From IMG/VR virus record IMGVR_UViG_3300042509_001557, positions 1-21,720 of that record: a DNA stretch of 21,720 nt; one strand, 5' to 3'. Positions within the stretch are counted from its first letter, which is position 1, and the number at the start of each line of letters is the position of its first letter. The stretch comes from a virus. The notes below the pieces were generated by a model. It did no database searches. It was not told the DNA's origin and was given only the letters and a program-made list of their open reading frames with translations. This document shows, one piece after another, positions 17,894-21,720 of the stretch. A program made the translations under genes and the position numbers.

Positions 17894-17921
17894 AAAGGGC
17901 GGCTTCGGTCGCCCTTTTTTT
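17894..17921 (+). terminator. Rho-independent terminator after gene 32
   Basis: AAAGGGCG (17894-17901) pairs with CGCCCTTT (17910-17917), with G-T and C-G pairs closing a TTCG loop; seven Ts follow at 17915-17921. The stop codon of the convergent minus-strand gene (17920-17922) overlaps the T run. The upstream side has only AAA, so it should act mainly on plus-strand transcripts. Confidence 0.95.
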
Positions 17922-20115
17922 ATGCTCTTGCCGCTTGTTTATAATCGAGCGGCGCAAATCCCATACGAGTTAAGTAATATTGAATGCTGGCGTTATCTCC
18001 AGTCGACTCAGCGATTTGCATTTGAGAAGAACTCGCAGAAGCCTTTGTATCTGCTGAACTCGTCTTTATCGTAGCAGCTGCAGATTCTATAATTTTTGAA
18101 TCGACAATCGCATTTGTTTTTTCTCTTGCTGCTTTTCCTATATCACTTGACATTGTACTATTAAAACTATTTTGAAGTTGTGATCCAGTAGTAATACTCA
18201 TAGGTCCTAAAGCAGCACTTAGAATATTTCCAACTGCCTTGATCGCGCCCTCCGTTAAATCAACGCCGGCTCCAACCGCTTGTTCCAAAGCGCTATCTCC
18301 GGTTCCTCCTAATGGCGCTCCTCCCACTGCTCCTTTGCCATATGGTTTTTGCGGGTTATATCTTCTTATTTGCAATCCATTTTTAGCATTGTTATCTAAA
18401 AAATATCTCTTAACTTTATTGCTAGTGTTACCGGCTATGAGCTCGACTTTGTTTCCTTGTCTTACGCCTGTTGCGATACCTATATGGCCACCAGCAACAT
18501 CTGGACCTAAACCACGAGTTTGAATAACAATGTCGCCTTCTTGAACAGAAGACACTGGAACATTATCTCCCCACTTTTGAAAGCTATTAGCTATGTTAGT
18601 TGCGCCTTTTAATCCAACTTGAGCGAGTGTAGAGTTTACAAATGCCGAGCACCATTTTTCATTTCGCGGATCTAATCCGACGCCACCTTGTCTTAAATAG
18701 TTGCCTATTTGTGATTCACCAATACCAACTTGACTAGCAGCTAGTCGAGTAGCTTTACTCAATGATTGATTAGAAGTTGCGCTAGGAGAAGATCCACCCG
18801 TTTGAGTTGCTTGTGCCGGCGCCGTAGATTTTGTACCATTAGCTGGTGCCGTAGTAGCTGGAGTAGCTGCAGGAGTTGCAGAAGCAGGAGTTGTAGCTGC
18901 AGAAGAAGGAGTTGTAGCTGCAGAAGAAGAAGGCGTTACAGCGGTTGCAGAAGAAGAAGGCGTTACAGCGGTTGCAGAAGAAGCGCGAGTAGCATCAGAA
19001 CCTTTTGACCCTGTTGTGCCACCGGAAGTACCGGATTTTGAAGAAGATTTAGGCCCCGGAAAAGCAGTTAAAATTTCTTCGGGTGAATTCGGTCCACTTG
19101 AAGCTTTATTGCCAGAAGTAACAGGTTGTTTTGGACCTGAAAATGCTGTGGAATCTTCTGATTGGTCGTTGGTTTGTTGCATTTCGGCGGAAGGTTGTGT
19201 TACGCCTGTTGCAGAAGAACCAGTTTCAGTTGATAATTTTTCTGCTGCTCTTGACTCTGGAGTTCCTACAATATTGCGTAGGCCATCATTAAAAACTCCA
19301 GCTATTCCTGATGCAAAATCATAAACACCTTTTGCAAAGTTTACAATAGCATTAAAAGTTTCTTTTACCGGATCGAGTTGAGATATAAAAAGAGCTCCAG
19401 CTGCAACAGCTGCACCTAATAATATACCATTCGATTCTTTATTTGCTTTTTCTACTTCAGCATCGACTTTTTCTTGTTCTAAATTAGGAGTAGCATCTGT
19501 TTGCGATGCACCTTGTTCTATCGATTGTTCTTTTGTAGAAACACTGCGCGTATTATATGAAGATATATTGTTATTTAATCTTTGCTTGAGATAACCGTCA
19601 ATCGTAGCTAGCTTCTCTATCATCTGAACGATAGGAGAATTAATTTTAATATTACTCATTGAAGGAAGTGTGCCGCTTCCTGTCTTCGAAGTTTTTGTTT
19701 TTTGATTTGTTGCAAACATATTATTTGCAAGCACATCTTTCATTGCTGCTTTTGCGGCCGCAGTGCTTGGAGTTGGTGTACCGGGATCTTGTAACTGATC
19801 ACTGCCGAGTGTCGACTGATATGTTGCTTCAATCAATAAGCTAAAACGCGGATTCGAAGCTTCTCTTGTTTTCTTATCGATCCATACTTTTCCGTTGAGA
19901 TCCCATACATATTCTGTTTTACCGAGTTTTATAACAGGTCGAGAAGGATCAATACGAACACGCTTCTTCTTGCCTTCAGAAAGAGAATTCTCAGATTGAA
20001 GATTATTCAGAAGCTTAAGTAAGCCTTCGGGCGCTTTTATTTTTGTTTTTTGATCTACCCATCCATCACCAGTTTTAATGAAGGTTTGGCCGCCAATCGT
20101 AACCGGTTCAGCCAT
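17920..20115 (-). CDS. Large tail/virion protein with CHAP-like peptidoglycan hydrolase domain
   Basis: A 731-residue protein. Residues 5-36 and 60-95 are two copies of a short module (GDGWVDQKTK and NGKVWIDKKTR). One hydrophobic span lies at about 230-246. A long Ser/Ala/Thr/Pro linker runs from about 295 to 450, with tandem repeats. The CHAP/TIGR02594-type domain (about 455-575) has C489 in EKWCSAFVN and H544 in GGHIGIATG. The C-terminal part (about 605-660) shares GxMSxTTGSQLxNxFN with the next minus-strand protein. Linker, hydrolase and place beside a second muralytic protein suggest a virion-associated enzyme that opens the wall during DNA entry. It starts in a TAATG overlap with the upstream gene. 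The exact structural role (tail fibre, hub or tape measure) is not clear. Confidence 0.85.
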   Translation of the reverse strand: MAEPVTIGGQTFIKTGDGWVDQKTKIKAPEGLLKLLNNLQSENSLSEGKKKRVRIDPSRPVIKLGKTEYVWDLNGKVWIDKKTREASNPRFSLLIEATYQSTLGSDQLQDPGTPTPSTAAAKAAMKDVLANNMFATNQKTKTSKTGSGTLPSMSNIKINSPIVQMIEKLATIDGYLKQRLNNNISSYNTRSVSTKEQSIEQGASQTDATPNLEQEKVDAEVEKANKESNGILLGAAVAAGALFISQLDPVKETFNAIVNFAKGVYDFASGIAGVFNDGLRNIVGTPESRAAEKLSTETGSSATGVTQPSAEMQQTNDQSEDSTAFSGPKQPVTSGNKASSGPNSPEEILTAFPGPKSSSKSGTSGGTTGSKGSDATRASSATAVTPSSSATAVTPSSSAATTPSSAATTPASATPAATPATTAPANGTKSTAPAQATQTGGSSPSATSNQSLSKATRLAASQVGIGESQIGNYLRQGGVGLDPRNEKWCSAFVNSTLAQVGLKGATNIANSFQKWGDNVPVSSVQEGDIVIQTRGLGPDVAGGHIGIATGVRQGNKVELIAGNTSNKVKRYFLDNNAKNGLQIRRYNPQKPYGKGAVGGAPLGGTGDSALEQAVGAGVDLTEGAIKAVGNILSAALGPMSITTGSQLQNSFNSTMSSDIGKAAREKTNAIVDSKIIESAAATIKTSSADTKASASSSQMQIAESTGDNASIQYYLTRMGFAPLDYKQAARA
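18890..18983. repeat. In-frame tandem repeats encoding the Ser/Ala/Thr/Pro linker
   Basis: Two 21-base units (18890-18910, 18911-18931) run into two 27-base units (18920-18946, 18947-18973) and a partial third, all multiples of three. On the minus strand they encode copies of SSSATAVTP and SSAATTP. This is a low-complexity protein linker that can grow or shrink by slippage without breaking the frame. Confidence 0.85.
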
Positions 20116-21720
20116 TATGCAATTACCAATTTTTGATGTTGCATATATTTTTCCATAAGCAAGCTATCGCTTGGGTAATTCGGATCAAAGTGATCTCGCT
20201 TACTATCGTTTGAAGATCCGGGTTTTCCAATAGGAGATATATTTGCAGATGCTGGTTCGGTTGCTGCTTTAGTAGAATCTAATTTCCCTAAATCAACCGT
20301 GTTTTGTAATTCTGTAGATATTTTAGAAATTTTGGCAGCTGCCGCAGATTCTGATTTTACAGGAGTTTGCATATTATTATTAAATTTATTAGATAACTGC
20401 GAACCGGTTGTAAGACTCATCTCTCCAAGACTGGCTTGAAACACTTTACCGGCGCTTTCAATTGCGCCTTTGCCTAAATCAGCAAGAGAACCCATAACAC
20501 CTTTTGATTCTTGCGAACTTGCTCCTTGCGAATCATAAGAAGAAGCCGAATATTTTCCACCGGTATAATCTGCCATCCATTTTGCTTGATATGCTTGTGG
20601 AGTCATACCATTGTTTATAGCAAGCGCCTTTGCAGACATCTTTCCTTGTATATTGCCTGTATACCAGGCAAGTGGAACTTTCGAAACATCACCGCCGGCT
20701 TTTTGTAATATTTCTTGAACGTATTTTGCGGCAACAGCATCTTGAATAGGCGGCGGAGCAAGATAGGCGCTACTATATTCTGTTCCTATATTATACTTTT
20801 TAGTTAATCCTCTCCAAGATCCATTTGTAAATGCATAAGCGCCGGATGCAGTTTGACCTGGCATGCCATTAGGATGTGGAATACCATAATTGCCACCAGA
20901 CTCGCGTGTTCTGATAGTAGCAAGGATTTTTTCTACGTCTGCAGGAATTGAAGGAAGATTTTGTGTTTGAGCTGCAGAAGCCACAGGAGCGCCTGATATA
21001 TTTGCAGATCCGGATGTTGCTGTCGCGTCAGGTGTTGCGGCTGTAGATACAGGCGATGCATTTGCTCTTTCATCGTCGGTAGCTTCTTGTGCTCTCGCTT
21101 CTGCTGTTTCCGAGAATTCTACCCAAATTTGATACAAATCCCATAGCAACCAAGCAGTAAAACCTGCTGCTATTAGCTTTGTTACCACGGCAGAAACCGC
21201 AGCCACTGGTGCACCTATACCGGTGGCAGCTAGTGTAGCTTCAGCAGCAGTAGTAGCGGCGGTCGTAGCGGCCACAGCAGCAATTTGAGCAAGAAGTCTT
21301 TGCTGAGCTTTCTTTTCTAAGTATCTTAAGAAAAGATTCCACAATCTATTTTTACCGTATGCAGAGAAAGCGAAACGTATAAAGGCTTTTTCTGCAAACC
21401 ATGCCATAAATCTTGCTGCTTGTTTTTTTGTAAAAGCAGTAAGTGCACCTGCTATAGTTTTAAGTCCTTTATATGCAAATTTAATAGCGGTGACAGGAGC
21501 TATAGCTACCGCTGCGAGTGGAAAATTACTAACTATCGATGAAAGCAGTCCTTGACCACCTTCTCTTTGTCCTGTTTTTTCATTAAATGTTCCATAAGCA
21601 TCTTCATATATTTTCCCGCCAATTAATCCGAGGAGTGCTCCTCTCCAACCGAAAACACTTCCTACTGCCGCTCCTGCGATTGCTGTTGTGCCCAATGCGG
21701 CTGCAAAATTTTGAACGAAA
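20115..21720 (-). CDS. Virion protein with lysozyme/transglycosylase-like domain (5' end outside window)
   Basis: The frame stays open to the window edge (upstream codons read FVQNFAAALGTT), so the N-terminus is missing and the TTG at 21695 is not the true start. Numbered from that TTG, the first ~190 residues are Ala/Gly-rich with several hydrophobic segments (8-26, 55-80, 135-190), as in tape-measure or membrane-inserting tail proteins. Residues 250-380 form a lysozyme/transglycosylase-like domain: TRESGGNYG with probable catalytic E265, TASGAYAFTNGSW and VPLAWYTG. The C-terminal part shares GEMSLTTGSQLSNKFN with the CHAP protein. It is the upstream member of a convergent, probably late, tail gene pair. 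A tape-measure-like role is possible; the lytic domain is the firmer part of the call. Confidence 0.82.
   Translation of the reverse strand, partial: FVQNFAAALGTTAIAGAAVGSVFGWRGALLGLIGGKIYEDAYGTFNEKTGQREGGQGLLSSIVSNFPLAAVAIAPVTAIKFAYKGLKTIAGALTAFTKKQAARFMAWFAEKAFIRFAFSAYGKNRLWNLFLRYLEKKAQQRLLAQIAAVAATTAATTAAEATLAATGIGAPVAAVSAVVTKLIAAGFTAWLLWDLYQIWVEFSETAEARAQEATDDERANASPVSTAATPDATATSGSANISGAPVASAAQTQNLPSIPADVEKILATIRTRESGGNYGIPHPNGMPGQTASGAYAFTNGSWRGLTKKYNIGTEYSSAYLAPPPIQDAVAAKYVQEILQKAGGDVSKVPLAWYTGNIQGKMSAKALAINNGMTPQAYQAKWMADYTGGKYSASSYDSQGASSQESKGVMGSLADLGKGAIESAGKVFQASLGEMSLTTGSQLSNKFNNNMQTPVKSESAAAAKISKISTELQNTVDLGKLDSTKAATEPASANISPIGKPGSSNDSKRDHFDPNYPSDSLLMEKYMQHQKLVIA

Noticed and set aside
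18860-18985. CRISPR-like array
   Set aside because: Repeats are direct, contiguous, multiples of three and encode a protein linker; there are no unique spacers.
18766-19008. Plus-strand Arg/Ser/Cys-rich frame opposite the linker repeats
   Set aside because: Low-complexity shadow of the repeat-containing minus-strand gene.

Overview
This window looks like part of a T4-superfamily myovirus genome infecting an alphaproteobacterium. The T4 assignment rests on a T4-type replication and late-transcription set: an RNase H ending in the same SINEF residues I recall for T4 Rnh, the gp33-gp59-gp32 cluster in T4 order, NrdB, glutaredoxin, a PhoH ATPase, and many ATGA or TAATG gene overlaps. Several proteins resemble versions I know from marine cyanophages and rhizobial T4-like phages. 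The alphaproteobacterial host is inferred from a circularly permuted (two-piece) tmRNA at about 14892-15257, a gene form typical of that class, whose tag ANDNDSFADIRLAA resembles rhizobial tags. The exact phage cannot be named from sequence alone.

Layout. 1-3654: nucleotide and small-molecule metabolism (NrdB, SpeD-like decarboxylase, glutaredoxin), a GIY-YIG nuclease and small conserved phage proteins. 3651-7231: a compact sugar cassette (HAD phosphatase, GT4 glycosyltransferase, HddA-type heptose-phosphate kinase, GmhA-type isomerase, methyltransferase-like protein) that looks like a phage-borne partial nucleotide-heptose pathway. 7303-11899: nucleic-acid enzymes (Rnh, PhoH, PD-(D/E)XK exonuclease) among conserved proteins of unknown function, closed by a strong terminator. 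11932-13846: four promoter-like elements of one family driving tiny genes and a DUF932 protein. 13877-16100: two perfect T4-type late-promoter octamers, two exported proteins (one a thermonuclease), the permuted tmRNA and a SleB-like endolysin candidate. 16105-17884: gp33, gp59 and gp32, with a stem-loop in the gp32 leader, ended by a terminator. 17920-21720, minus strand: two large, Ala/Ser/Thr-rich proteins with cell-wall-degrading domains (CHAP-like and lysozyme/transglycosylase-like), probably tail or baseplate components; the second is cut by the window edge.

How it fits together. A repeated element (AATAAACATGTACA followed 24-28 nt later by a -10-like hexamer) appears six times, always between genes and never with a clear -35 box. 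This suggests a phage early or middle promoter class that depends on an activator. It precedes the 7303 gene, four small-gene units and the tmRNA. Late transcription is probably handled by gp33 with TATAAATA promoters. The most notable items are the permuted phage tmRNA, the heptose cassette and the repeated promoter family.
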